Shown: piece after piece, positions 1-8,458 of the stretch | Position numbering within the stretch: position 1 is the first letter of the stretch | Layout of the letters: each line of letters begins with the position of its first letter | Assembly (NCBI GenBank): GCA_045106735.1 | Contig: JBGCEZ010000023.1 | Span: 1 to 64,000 of the forward strand | Length of the DNA stretch: 64,000 bases | Origin: JBGCEZ01 sp045106735 | GTDB lineage: Bacteria; Planctomycetota; Phycisphaerae; Phycisphaerales; SM1A02 | Direction: 5' to 3' | Notes under the pieces: model-generated | What the model was told of the DNA's origin: nothing | Databases searched by the model: none | Seen by the model: the letters and a program-made list of their open reading frames with translations, nothing else | Position numbers and translations under genes: made by a program

Positions 1-120
1 GTCACGGGTGCGTGATGCGCGGGACGGTTGGGACAAGAGCCGGCCGTCCGCCATTGCCACAATGAGCCGGGAGCCGTCGGTCCGGCAGCCGTCGACGACG
101 CTTGGCGTGTCGCTGTGTGG

Positions 121-190
121 TCGTGCATGGCGATGCATGGCGATGCATGGCAGTGCATGCCGATGCGTACCGATGCGTACCGATGCGTAC
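121..190. repeat. 10-bp tandem repeat, 7 units
   Basis: Seven consecutive decamers related to CGATGCATGG and CGATGCGTAC. The last three copies are identical, and copies two and three are identical. The array ends ten bases before the stop codon of the leftward TPR gene, so it would lie in that gene's 3' untranslated region. The unit length is not a multiple of three, and no convincing gene covers it. Confidence 0.85.
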
Positions 191-200
191 CGGTCGCGCC

Positions 201-1583
201 TTACGCGCCCCGAGTTTGCCGCGTTCGCCATCGTCCGATGGATGTCCGAAGCCACCCCCCGGCCGACGCAATCAACAAACGCATCCGCAACCGACGCAGC
301 CCAAGGTCTTGGCGATCGGTTTGCAGGCCACGCGAAATCCACCCGGCCGCGACCGGCAACTGGCCAACATTGAGCGCACTGAGGGCGAGGTTGTGCATCG
401 ACGCGATGCACGTCGGATCGTGCCGCAGCACGCGCCGAGCCGCGGCGCACCCGCCGTCGATGTCCCCCCGACGGAATCGGGCCAATGCGAGTCGTCGCAA
501 GACCTGCGGCTGATCGCTGGTGGCGGCGCCGCCGGCTTCCAGAAGCCGCGCGGCTTCATCGGGCAGTTCCGCGTCGAGCAACAATCGGGCGAATCGGTCC
601 AGGGCGTCCGGGTCCGGCGGCGGCGCAGACGTCGCGTCGGCCGTCTCCTGCATCCATGCGTCGAACTCTTCGCGGAGCGACTGACGGGCCGGGCCCTTCA
701 GACCACGGGCCATCATCGATTCCGCGAGCGACTGCCGGATGCCGGGGAATTCCGGGTCGAGCTTGAGCACCAACTCGTACTCAAGGTGGGCCTGCTCCAG
801 ATTGCCCTGCTCGGTGGCGATCCACCCAAGCCGTTCGTGGGCCTCTACGTTGGCCGGCTCGAGCTCCAGCACGCGGCGGAACTTTTCGGCCGCCTCGCTG
901 AATCGCCCCATGTCCACGAGCAGTTCGCCGTAGTCGAGCAGCGTGTCGATGTTGCCCGGATCCTCGCGCAGTTCGCGAAGGTACAGCTGCACCGCGCGCT
1001 GCCGATGCCCGCGCGCGGCCAGCACGAAAGCGAGCATCGCTCGTAAGCGTGGAATGCTTGGATCGATCCGCAGGGCTTCCCGGAGGCACCAGGCCGCCCG
1101 TTCCCAACTCTCGCGCTCGATCAGGCTGCGGGCAACCGACGCGAGGCAGAGTCCACTCGGCGCGTCCAGAGCTTGTTGGGCCAGGTAGAAGACGGTCTCG
1201 GCTTCGTCGTGACGCTCCAGCCGCGCCAAGCCTTCAATCTTTCCGGCGTACGCCGCTTCACTGCGAAATTCGAGGGCCAGCGCCCGGTCCATCCATTTGA
1301 TGGCGTCGGCCCAATTGGTCAACCGTTGGGCCGCGCCCCCGGCGGCGAGCAGCGGCTCAACCGCGTCGGGCATCATCTCGGCCGTCCGGGCGAAACACGC
1401 AAGGGCTTCAGCGTCACGGCCGGATGCTTCGATCGTCAGGCCGAGGTTGTAATGCCACTCCGCCTGGTCGGGATTCAATGAGATCGCCTTGCGGAGTTCA
1501 GACTCCGCTTCGGCCCACCGGCCTCGCTCGAACATCTCGAGGGCACGGTCCGCATGCCCTTCGGCGTCCAGCCAGTCGCTCAT
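201..1583 (-). CDS. TPR-repeat protein
   Basis: A 460-residue protein made almost wholly of tetratricopeptide repeats, which normally act as protein-protein scaffolds. Repeats begin at about residue 9 (AEAESELRKAISLNPDQAEW) and recur with the usual pattern of a small residue, an aromatic and a final proline, for example AAEKFRRVLELEPANVEAHE. No signal peptide or membrane segment is visible, so it is probably cytoplasmic. The ATG at 1583 (MSDWLDAEG) was chosen because the repeats start just after it; the frame stays open further upstream but that part is Arg/Gly-rich and unlike protein. A HEAT-like gene starts divergently 366 bases away. The partner of this TPR protein is unknown. Confidence 0.8.
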   Translation of the reverse strand: MSDWLDAEGHADRALEMFERGRWAEAESELRKAISLNPDQAEWHYNLGLTIEASGRDAEALACFARTAEMMPDAVEPLLAAGGAAQRLTNWADAIKWMDRALALEFRSEAAYAGKIEGLARLERHDEAETVFYLAQQALDAPSGLCLASVARSLIERESWERAAWCLREALRIDPSIPRLRAMLAFVLAARGHRQRAVQLYLRELREDPGNIDTLLDYGELLVDMGRFSEAAEKFRRVLELEPANVEAHERLGWIATEQGNLEQAHLEYELVLKLDPEFPGIRQSLAESMMARGLKGPARQSLREEFDAWMQETADATSAPPPDPDALDRFARLLLDAELPDEAARLLEAGGAATSDQPQVLRRLALARFRRGDIDGGCAAARRVLRHDPTCIASMHNLALSALNVGQLPVAAGWISRGLQTDRQDLGLRRLRMRLLIASAGGWLRTSIGRWRTRQTRGA

Positions 1584-1949
1584 GCGCCGTTGCCTCCACC
1601 ACCTTGCCGACACGCTTGCCGACACGCTTGCCGACTCGAACTCGCAGCCACCACCCCTTCTGGGACGCGTGGGCTCGGGCACGCAGGCGGAAAGCCCGGG
1701 GCCCACGCCAAAGACGCGGGCCGCACGTTCGGGTCGGGTGTCCCGCCGAACGTCGTACCCCCGGGAACTCTCCTGACCCGCGGACGCATGTCCGCGGAGC
1801 CGGGCGAGACTCGATTCCCGAAGGAGCATCCACGCAGACTGCAAGCCGACGCCCGCGCGGACCGACGTAGTATATCGAGGGCGGTCGATCTCACCGGCAC
1901 CCTTCGTCCGCTCTCTCACGCTTCTCCACCACGACCGCCAGGTCCGCCA
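1584..1949. other. Divergent intergenic region (TPR / HEAT genes)
   Basis: 366 bases between two divergent starts, so it should hold both promoters. It contains a 12-bp triplet repeat at 1603-1638 and a small AT-rich spot (AGTATATCG, about 1867-1876) that could be part of a -10 element for the rightward gene. I could not define a convincing promoter pair. Confidence 0.4.
1603..1638. repeat. 12-bp tandem repeat, 3 units
   Basis: Three copies of CTTGCCGACACG, the last differing at one base, directly upstream of the TPR gene start. With this spacing it would lie in the 5' leader of the leftward gene. Confidence 0.75.
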
Positions 1950-4448
1950 ATGCCGCCCCGGATTGACCGAAGTCCATGCCCTGAAAGACCTTGCAGAAGG
2001 TCGCGCCATGCCATCGCCCGGCAATCCCGGGCGACGCTGTGGTTCTCGGCCGTCGCTGCGCTCAGCGTCGCCTCGGCCGTCGCCGGTTTCCGGACCGCCC
2101 CGGCCGACGACGGGCGATCGAAGTTGGCCCCGGAATTCGCCGCCGGAAGCGCGGCGAGCGACGCGGCCGGTCGAGGAGCCGGTCGAGCGGCGGGCCAATC
2201 ACCACGCCAGGACGCGAAACCTGCCTCGGGTCAGGCGACGGATCCGCCCATCCAGCCGCCCATCCAGCAAACCAGCCCGCCAACCACCGATCCGGCCGCC
2301 GGCCGAGTGGACCCGACCGAGGCCGTGCCGCCCGCCCCGACCACGCCGCCAGTGGTCAACGAAAACATCTTGAACGCGATCCAGGAGGCCACCGAGCCGG
2401 GCCCCGGACTCGTGGGCCTGGTTGCCGACGCCCTCGACGGCGGACGGCCCGGGGCCCTGAACGCCGTCGCCCAGGTGCTCGAGACCGGTGAACCGCTCCC
2501 GGTCGAGATCGTGCTCTCGGCCCTTCGCACCATGCCCGTCGGGGCGAGCGAGCCGGCCGCGACCGAACGATTGACCCGCGCCCTGGTCCGATCCGCGACC
2601 ACTGGCCCGGACGGACGGTCACGCCACGACGAAATTCACGCCCAGGCAGTTGCCCGGCAGCCCGAGGCGATGCGCCGCGTCCGGCTGATCGCGGCGGAGC
2701 GGCCCACCAGCAGTGACGGCGTTCGCCGCCGATTCCGCGCCCTGAGGTTGCTCGCCCTCGCGCCGAGCCGTGACAACGCAGCGGTCCTTGTGGCCGTGCT
2801 CGCCGCGCCGGCCGACGTTGACGCGGAGCCGGACACGGATGCGCGGGCCCAAGTTCGCTCGGCCCTGCAGCGACTGCTCGGGCGCCCGGACTTCGACGAC
2901 GCCCAGATCCTGGCTGAAATGCGGAAGCGACTCGCCTTCGGCGAGCTCGGTTGGTGGGCGGCAATCCGCGCCGCCGACGGCGAACGGATCGCCGCGCTCG
3001 AGCGCGAACGGCTGCAGATTTCGCAACGCCTGGCCCAGGAACTCGAAGCCGCCTACAGCCGGTTCGAACTCCTGACACTGAGTCAGGACGAGCGGGATGC
3101 GCTCACCGAACACCTGCAGGACCCCGAGTCCACGATCAAGCACATTGCGCTGGCCCGCGTGCTGCGCCGAGCGCGAGACACGAGCGCGCTGGACACCACG
3201 ATCCAGGAGCTCATTTGGGATCTCGTGGCGTCGCCGGAACCGAGCATCGCCCAACAGGCAATGAAAGCCCTCGACGAACTCGGCGCCGACAGCATCGGCC
3301 CGCGGCTCGCCGATCGATTTTCGATCGCGTGGCCATCGGACGAAACCACAACCCTGACCGCCCTCCAGATCGTGGGGCGACGTGGCACCATCGAGTCCGT
3401 CGGTCAGATCCGCGACCGCCTCGACGCGGACGCCCCGGCGGTGCGTGCCGCCGCCGCCGACGCGATTTTCAACCTCGCGTCTCGCACGCCATTGGCCAGA
3501 GAACTTCGAACGTCATTGGTCGAGCAATTGCTCAACCGCGTGCCGACGCCGGTGGCTGGCGGCGCCAGTCCCCCGCCGTTCCCCAACGATGCTGCACTGG
3601 CGAGGCTGACCGTGCGGTTGGTCGAAGACACTGAGTTGGATCCGTACACCAGCTGGCTTGGGGCTCCGGCAAGCCCGGCAGTGAGTCGGGCGGTGGCCGA
3701 AGCGTTCGCCGCCCGCGGAACCCTCGAGCCACTGATCGCCCGGGCCGACGTGGAGGTCGTCCGGAACGTCGTGCTCCCGGCGCTCGGCCGGGAACCGGAT
3801 TCACTCAGCGCGATCTTGCCGCTGATTCGGCTCAAGCCCAGCCGAAACGACCCCTCCGGCCTCGCGATTTGGCAGGCCGCAACGGATCAGATCTTTGGCC
3901 GCATGAGCACGTCGGCGTTCATCACGTGGGACGACACCGTGGTGAAGTCCAGTGCCTGGAATACCGCCCAGCGCGAGACGATGCTGATTGCAGCGCTGCG
4001 AAGTGGACCGGCGAACGATTCCCGGGCGCCGATCGTCGCCCGCCTGGTGCAACTGCGACTCGACGCCGGCGACGTGCCGGGCGCGGTCGCCGCGCTCGAC
4101 TCGATCGATGCCGCCGAACACGCCCATCCCGACCTCGTCAACGTCGCCCTCCGAACCCGCTTGCTCGACGGCGGCTTCGACGCGGCCAGGCGATTGGGGG
4201 TCGACATCACGGGCTGGCTGGAGGTTCTGCAATCTCTCGCCGACGTCACGGACGCCACCGACATCGCCCAGCGCACCGCCATTGCCGACGCCATCATCGC
4301 GAACGCGGAAGAGCCGTTGAGCGAAGCCGCCCTCGCGATGATCACGCCGTACGCTTCGCCGCCGCCGGCCGAAGTGGGACCGCCCGAAGATGATCCGAAG
4401 AACGAGTCCGGCGGACAAGCGGATGGCGCCCCCCCGCCGGCTCGCTGA
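1950..4448 (+). CDS. Exported HEAT-like repeat protein
   Basis: An 832-residue protein whose N-terminus (Arg-rich start, then FSAVAALSVASAVAG at about residues 32-46) looks like a signal peptide or anchor. A Pro/Gln/Ala-rich linker follows to about residue 130. The rest is alpha-helical with HEAT-like stretches, such as AVRAAAADAIFNLASRT at about 500, and several 'LVRSATT...ARVLRRARD' type helices. No catalytic motif is recognised. The ATG at 1950 was chosen because it gives the signal-like N-terminus; the frame is open upstream to 1554. It is probably a periplasmic or envelope scaffold; function unknown. The stop codon sits inside a 10-bp tandem repeat. Confidence 0.72.
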   Translation: MPPRIDRSPCPERPCRRSRHAIARQSRATLWFSAVAALSVASAVAGFRTAPADDGRSKLAPEFAAGSAASDAAGRGAGRAAGQSPRQDAKPASGQATDPPIQPPIQQTSPPTTDPAAGRVDPTEAVPPAPTTPPVVNENILNAIQEATEPGPGLVGLVADALDGGRPGALNAVAQVLETGEPLPVEIVLSALRTMPVGASEPAATERLTRALVRSATTGPDGRSRHDEIHAQAVARQPEAMRRVRLIAAERPTSSDGVRRRFRALRLLALAPSRDNAAVLVAVLAAPADVDAEPDTDARAQVRSALQRLLGRPDFDDAQILAEMRKRLAFGELGWWAAIRAADGERIAALERERLQISQRLAQELEAAYSRFELLTLSQDERDALTEHLQDPESTIKHIALARVLRRARDTSALDTTIQELIWDLVASPEPSIAQQAMKALDELGADSIGPRLADRFSIAWPSDETTTLTALQIVGRRGTIESVGQIRDRLDADAPAVRAAAADAIFNLASRTPLARELRTSLVEQLLNRVPTPVAGGASPPPFPNDAALARLTVRLVEDTELDPYTSWLGAPASPAVSRAVAEAFAARGTLEPLIARADVEVVRNVVLPALGREPDSLSAILPLIRLKPSRNDPSGLAIWQAATDQIFGRMSTSAFITWDDTVVKSSAWNTAQRETMLIAALRSGPANDSRAPIVARLVQLRLDAGDVPGAVAALDSIDAAEHAHPDLVNVALRTRLLDGGFDAARRLGVDITGWLEVLQSLADVTDATDIAQRTAIADAIIANAEEPLSEAALAMITPYASPPPAEVGPPEDDPKNESGGQADGAPPPAR

Positions 4449-4494
4449 TTCGGGCTGATTCGCGCTGATTCGGGATGATTCGGGATGATTCCCG
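4445..4494. repeat. 10-bp tandem repeat, 5 units
   Basis: Five decamers related to CTGATTCGGG/ATGATTCGGG. The array begins at the stop codon of the HEAT-like gene (TGA at 4446-4448) and fills much of the space to the convergent mnmA end at 4538. It takes the place where terminators would be expected. Confidence 0.85.
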
Positions 4495-4537
4495 CCCTCC
4501 CCAACGCCGTTGCTCGTGACTCGTCGCCTCAAGCGAT

Positions 4538-5764
4538 TCAATCGACCCGCTGTGTCGCGTGGATCCATCCGCCGCCCAGGACAACATCCCCGTCGTACGC
4601 CACGATCGCTTGGCCCGGCGCGACGCCTTCCTGAGGCGACGCAAATCGCACATCGATGGCGTCGACCAACGCCGTGGGCTCGGTCGACAGCGTCTTCGTC
4701 GTGTCGTCATCGGCCGCGACTTGACCGATCGCCGCCGCTGAAACGCGCACCGACCGCACTTCAGCCGGAGCCGGATCGCCGTGGGCCCGAAACTGCACGG
4801 TGCATTCGGTCCAGTCGTGCGGCGGATCGACCAACCAGTTGGTCTCGCCCGCCTGGCATGCGCTGACGAGCAGCGCCTCCTTGGCGCCGACGGTGATCGT
4901 GTTCGACGACGCATCCTTCTCGACAACGTAGAGCGGGTGCCCAAGAGCCACACCGATGCGCCGGCGCTGCCCGATCGTGAAGTGCTGGTGCCCAGGGTGT
5001 TCGCCCAACGTCTTGCCATCGGTGTCGACGATCGCTCCGGGTTCGACCTGCCCGGGAGAGCGGCGGGCGACCAAGCCCGCGTAGTCATCGTCGGGGACGA
5101 AACAAATCTCTTGAGAGTCTGGCTTGTCGAACACGGGAAGATCATGTTCCGCGGCCATCGCCCGGACTTCAGACTTCGGGAAGCCGCCGATCGGCAGCAG
5201 CATGCCGTCCAGCTTCTCGCGCGGGGCGCCAAAGAGCACGTAACTCTGGTCTTTGGCCGCATCGTGACCGCGAAGCAGCTGCGGCTTGCCGTGATCGCTG
5301 CGTCCGATCCGCGCGTAGTGCCCGGAGGCCACGTGCGTGGCTCCGATCCCGCGTGCGTGTTCGTGCAGCCGGCCAAATTTCAACCAGTCGTTGCAGCGCA
5401 CGCACGGATTCGGCGTTCGTCCCGCGTTGTACTCATCAACGAAGTAGTTGATGATGCGGCCGAACTCACGCTTGAAGTTCACCACGTAAAAGGGAATGTC
5501 AAGGCGGGCGGCCACCAGCCGCGCGTCCGCCGCATCGCGCACCGAACAACAGCCTTGCTTGCCAATGCGAACGCGCCCCGTCGGGCATGCGTCGGCGCCC
5601 GGAATCAACTCATCGAGTGATTCCCCCGGCGATCCCAAGCGCATGAACACGCCGACGACCTCGTGGCCGGCCTGCTTGAGCCGCACGGCCGCGACCGACG
5701 AATCGACGCCCCCACTCATCGCCAACAGCACTTTGGTCGGGGCCAGCCCGTCGCCGCCAGTCAT
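4538..5764 (-). CDS. mnmA: tRNA-specific 2-thiouridylase MnmA
   Basis: 408 residues. MnmA activates U34 of tRNA Lys/Glu/Gln with ATP and inserts sulfur received from a cysteine desulfurase. The PP-loop motif SGGVDSS is at 17-23. The first catalytic cysteine lies in NPCVRCND (Cys121), and the second in QEICFVPDDDY. The tRNA-binding and C-terminal barrel regions follow (HPGHQHFTIGQRRRIGV). Length and order match the family. The start ATG (MTGGDGLAP) overlaps the stop of the upstream hexapeptide gene as ATGA, which suggests translational coupling. The cysteine desulfurase at 17209-18354 could be its sulfur donor. The HEAT-like gene is convergent downstream. Confidence 0.96.
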   Translation of the reverse strand: MTGGDGLAPTKVLLAMSGGVDSSVAAVRLKQAGHEVVGVFMRLGSPGESLDELIPGADACPTGRVRIGKQGCCSVRDAADARLVAARLDIPFYVVNFKREFGRIINYFVDEYNAGRTPNPCVRCNDWLKFGRLHEHARGIGATHVASGHYARIGRSDHGKPQLLRGHDAAKDQSYVLFGAPREKLDGMLLPIGGFPKSEVRAMAAEHDLPVFDKPDSQEICFVPDDDYAGLVARRSPGQVEPGAIVDTDGKTLGEHPGHQHFTIGQRRRIGVALGHPLYVVEKDASSNTITVGAKEALLVSACQAGETNWLVDPPHDWTECTVQFRAHGDPAPAEVRSVRVSAAAIGQVAADDDTTKTLSTEPTALVDAIDVRFASPQEGVAPGQAIVAYDGDVVLGGGWIHATQRVD

Positions 5765-6381
5765 GCGTCCGCCGTCGAGGATCGGCCATCGCGGGCGATC
5801 TTCGTCTCGTACATGATGTCGGGCAGGCTTGGTCGATCTGCCTCGGACACGGCCAGGGGTGTGCACGGCTCGCTGGTCGCACGGTACCGGCGGGCAAGTT
5901 GCTGGTAGACCCGCGTCCCCTCAGTCTTCCACGCGATTTCCTTCTCGCTCATCTCCTTGAGCACCTTGGCCGGCGTCCCGGCGACGAGGGTGCCCGGCTC
6001 AACCTGCATCCCCGCCTTGACGAAAGCCATCGCGGCGACGAACGCATTCTCGCCGATCACGACGTCGTCCATGACCACCGCGTTCATGCCGACCATTGCA
6101 TTGCGACCGATGCGGCACCCGTGCAGCACCGCCCCGTGGCCTACGTGACCATCGGCTTCGACGATGCACTCGTTGCCGGGGAAAACGTGCAGCACGCAGT
6201 TGTCCTGCACGTTCGAACCTTCGTGCATGATGATCCGTCCGATGTCGCCGCGCAGGCTCGCGTTCGGCCCGACCAAACAGCCAGCCCCAATGTGGACATC
6301 GCCGATGAGCACGGCGGTGGGATGAACGAACGCCGTCGGATCGACGACCGGACGGACACCCTCGAAGCTATAGCACTGCAC
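5761..6381 (-). CDS. Gamma-carbonic-anhydrase/PaaY-like hexapeptide protein
   Basis: 206 residues with left-handed beta-helix hexapeptide repeats from about residue 14 (DPTAFVHPTAVLIGDVHIG) to 130. The metal-site histidines seen in gamma-carbonic anhydrases are recognisable in VQDNCVLH and DGHVGHGAVLHG. The C-terminal helix continues past TPAKVLKEMSEKEIAW. Proteins of this type include PaaY, a thioesterase of phenylacetate breakdown, and the YrdA group; here the PaaN-like neighbour favours a PaaY-type role, but this is inference. The start is GTG, preceded by a clear AGGAG (within GAGGAGAATTTCC). Its stop overlaps the mnmA start by ATGA. Confidence 0.82.
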   Translation of the reverse strand: MQCYSFEGVRPVVDPTAFVHPTAVLIGDVHIGAGCLVGPNASLRGDIGRIIMHEGSNVQDNCVLHVFPGNECIVEADGHVGHGAVLHGCRIGRNAMVGMNAVVMDDVVIGENAFVAAMAFVKAGMQVEPGTLVAGTPAKVLKEMSEKEIAWKTEGTRVYQQLARRYRATSEPCTPLAVSEADRPSLPDIMYETKIARDGRSSTADA

Positions 6382-6449
6382 GGAAATTCTCCTCGGATCC
6401 TTCGATGGCGGCGGCGGCGGCGGACGGCGTCACCCGCGCGAACGCGACC

Positions 6450-8144
6450 TCATGCTCCGGCAGGAACGGCGGCCGGCACGGGGATGCGGCTTTGCACCAC
6501 ACGGAATCGGCCGGCGACGAAGTTCCCGTCGCAGAGCGTCGCATTGCCCGAGGGGTTCGCCCCCGAGACGTGGAAGTCGCTGAACGCTGCGGCCTGGTTG
6601 ACGTAGATCCCGCCGGTCAGGTTGACCGACAGCGGTACGCCGGCCAGCGCGGTGGCATCTTCGGCCGCGGCGATCACGTCCGCATCGTTCGAGTGCAATC
6701 CGCAGGTGATGGCCCCCTGCTCGCGGGCAATGCTGGCCGCCAACTCGATCGACTGCTCGGTCGACTCCGTGGCGACGATGTACACCACCGGACCGAAGCA
6801 CTCACGACCGAAGAGTTCGCGCTGATCGGCGTTGACCTTCACGATCAACGGGCTGATGACCCGGGCCTCGGGGAAGTGCTCATTGGTCACGGGCGTGGCG
6901 TCACGCAAGATCGTGCCACCCGCCGTTCGGGCCTCATCCACGCGGGCGGCCGTCGCCGGATTTTGCACCGCCCCAAGAATCTCGGCTCCCCGGGCGGGCT
7001 CGCCGAGCAGCCAGTCAACCGCCTTGACGATGGCCGCGGCCACGTCGTCGAACGACATGTGATCGCCGCCGACCTGGAGACCGGCGGCTGGGAGAAAGAT
7101 GTTCTGGCTGGTCGTGCACATCTGGCCGGAGTACAGGCTCACGGTGAACGCGAGGTTGCCGGTGACCGCCCGAAGGTCGTCGATCGAGTCAAGGATCATC
7201 GAGTTGACGCCAGCAGTCTCGGTGTAGAGCGCTGCGTGCCGTGCGTTCTCCGACAGCCACTCGCCGAATGCGTTGCCGCCGGTGTAGTCGATGATGCCGA
7301 CTTCCGGACGCGTGGCCAGGTCGGTGGTGATCGGAGCGTCGGGCGTGTCGGCGGCCAGCTGCACGGTGTTCGGATCGAAGCCGTGCTCCGCCAACACGTC
7401 GCGGCAGATCTCGGCGGTCACGGCCAGCGGCAGAATCGCCCCGGGGTGCGGCTTGATGATGACTGCGTTGCCCGTCATCAGGTCGGCGAAGATCGCCGGG
7501 TAACTGTTCCACGTTGGGAAGGTCGAGCAAGCGATCACCAGACCGATGCCACGAGGGACCACCCGGAAGGTCTTCTCGAGGGTCACGGTTTCGTCGCGGC
7601 CGACGCGCTTGGTCCAGGTGGCGCGCTCCGGCGTCCGCGCCAGCTCGTCCCAGGCGTAGGCGACGGCTTCCAGTCCGCGGTCCTGCGCGTGCGGCCCGCC
7701 CGCCTGAAAGGCCATCATGAACCCTTGGCCGGTCGTGTGCATGACCGAGAAGGCCAACTCGAAACTGCGCCGGTTCAGCCGATGCAGGATCTCGAGGCAG
7801 ACTCCGGCCCGGGCCTCGCGCGATGCATCCCGCCAACCGGCCGCGGCCGTTTGGGCCGCGGCGACCATCGCCTCGAGATCGGGCTTGGCGTAGCGCACAT
7901 TCAACTCGATCCCGAACGGCGAAACCTCGGTGCCCACCGACGCGGCACCGTCACCGGCCTGCCCCAGCTCGAACTGGCTGCCCAGACGAGCCTGGAACGC
8001 GGCGAGGCCATCAGCCTTCGCCGTCTCTCCGTAGATCTTGCCGGACGGCACTTCCGGATAGGCGCTGTGGTGGGTCCGGCTACGGATCGCATCGAGGGCG
8101 GCGTCGAGGGTCTGGCGATGGGCGTCAAACAGTGGATGGGACAC
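6450..8144 (-). CDS. PaaN-like aldehyde dehydrogenase
   Basis: 564 residues of the aldehyde dehydrogenase superfamily, closest by eye to PaaN of phenylacetate metabolism: MSHPLFDAHRQTLDAALDAI at the N-terminus and long insertions compared with classic ALDH. The NAD-binding segment is around GIGLVIACSTFPTWNS and VIIKPHPGAILPL. The nucleophile cysteine is in YSGQMCTTSQN, and the conserved ECFGPVVYIV is near the C-terminus. The start is GTG with GAGGA about eight bases upstream. The PaaY-like gene lies 68 bases downstream in the same direction. No other paa gene (ring oxygenase, isomerase) is in the window, so the substrate is uncertain. Confidence 0.85.
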   Translation of the reverse strand: MSHPLFDAHRQTLDAALDAIRSRTHHSAYPEVPSGKIYGETAKADGLAAFQARLGSQFELGQAGDGAASVGTEVSPFGIELNVRYAKPDLEAMVAAAQTAAAGWRDASREARAGVCLEILHRLNRRSFELAFSVMHTTGQGFMMAFQAGGPHAQDRGLEAVAYAWDELARTPERATWTKRVGRDETVTLEKTFRVVPRGIGLVIACSTFPTWNSYPAIFADLMTGNAVIIKPHPGAILPLAVTAEICRDVLAEHGFDPNTVQLAADTPDAPITTDLATRPEVGIIDYTGGNAFGEWLSENARHAALYTETAGVNSMILDSIDDLRAVTGNLAFTVSLYSGQMCTTSQNIFLPAAGLQVGGDHMSFDDVAAAIVKAVDWLLGEPARGAEILGAVQNPATAARVDEARTAGGTILRDATPVTNEHFPEARVISPLIVKVNADQRELFGRECFGPVVYIVATESTEQSIELAASIAREQGAITCGLHSNDADVIAAAEDATALAGVPLSVNLTGGIYVNQAAAFSDFHVSGANPSGNATLCDGNFVAGRFRVVQSRIPVPAAVPAGA

Positions 8145-8458
8145 GGCGGCGATCCTCGAGGGAGGCAGGAAGGAAAGGAGAAACGCGGGTCACGATCTGG
8201 CCCGTCGGAGAAGGGGAATCGTACCACTCCCAGGCCGCCCTCCGCCGTCGCCGCGCACAGGCCGCGCGAAGGAAAGCAATTCTGCGCCGCCCGGCGTGCC
8301 CATTGATGCCGGCTGGGGCCCGATCAGCGGCGGCCAAGGACTCCGGCTCAGTTCGACCCGAAAACGGGTCGATGGTGCCTTCGTGCGGCTCCGCATCCGT
8401 CCGGGGACGGCTGCCGAATCGCCGCACCCCTCGCCTCCCACGGCCTGGAGATTCGGCC
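8145..8458. other. Divergent intergenic region (paaN-like / cheA)
   Basis: 314 bases that must hold the promoters of the leftward paa/mnmA unit and of the rightward che cluster. The one distinct element is a perfect inverted repeat at 8353-8372 (listed separately). No clear -35/-10 pair was found. Confidence 0.4.
8353..8372. promoter_or_regulatory. Perfect inverted repeat upstream of cheA
   Basis: TCGACCCG-AAAA-CGGGTCGA: 8-bp arms and a 4-base loop, ending 86 bases before the cheA ATG. No T-run follows on either strand, so it is not a typical terminator. It could be an operator or an mRNA hairpin in the cheA leader. Confidence 0.45.

Noticed and set aside
6405..8306. A 633-codon plus-strand frame opposite the paaN-like gene
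   Set aside because: Shadow of a well-conserved dehydrogenase on the other strand; sequence is Arg/Gly/His-rich and without motifs.
8145..8458. CheA start further upstream (open frame from 7823)
   Set aside because: That part overlaps the divergent paaN-like gene and is Arg/Pro-rich; the ATG at 8459 has GGAG and the domain begins just after.
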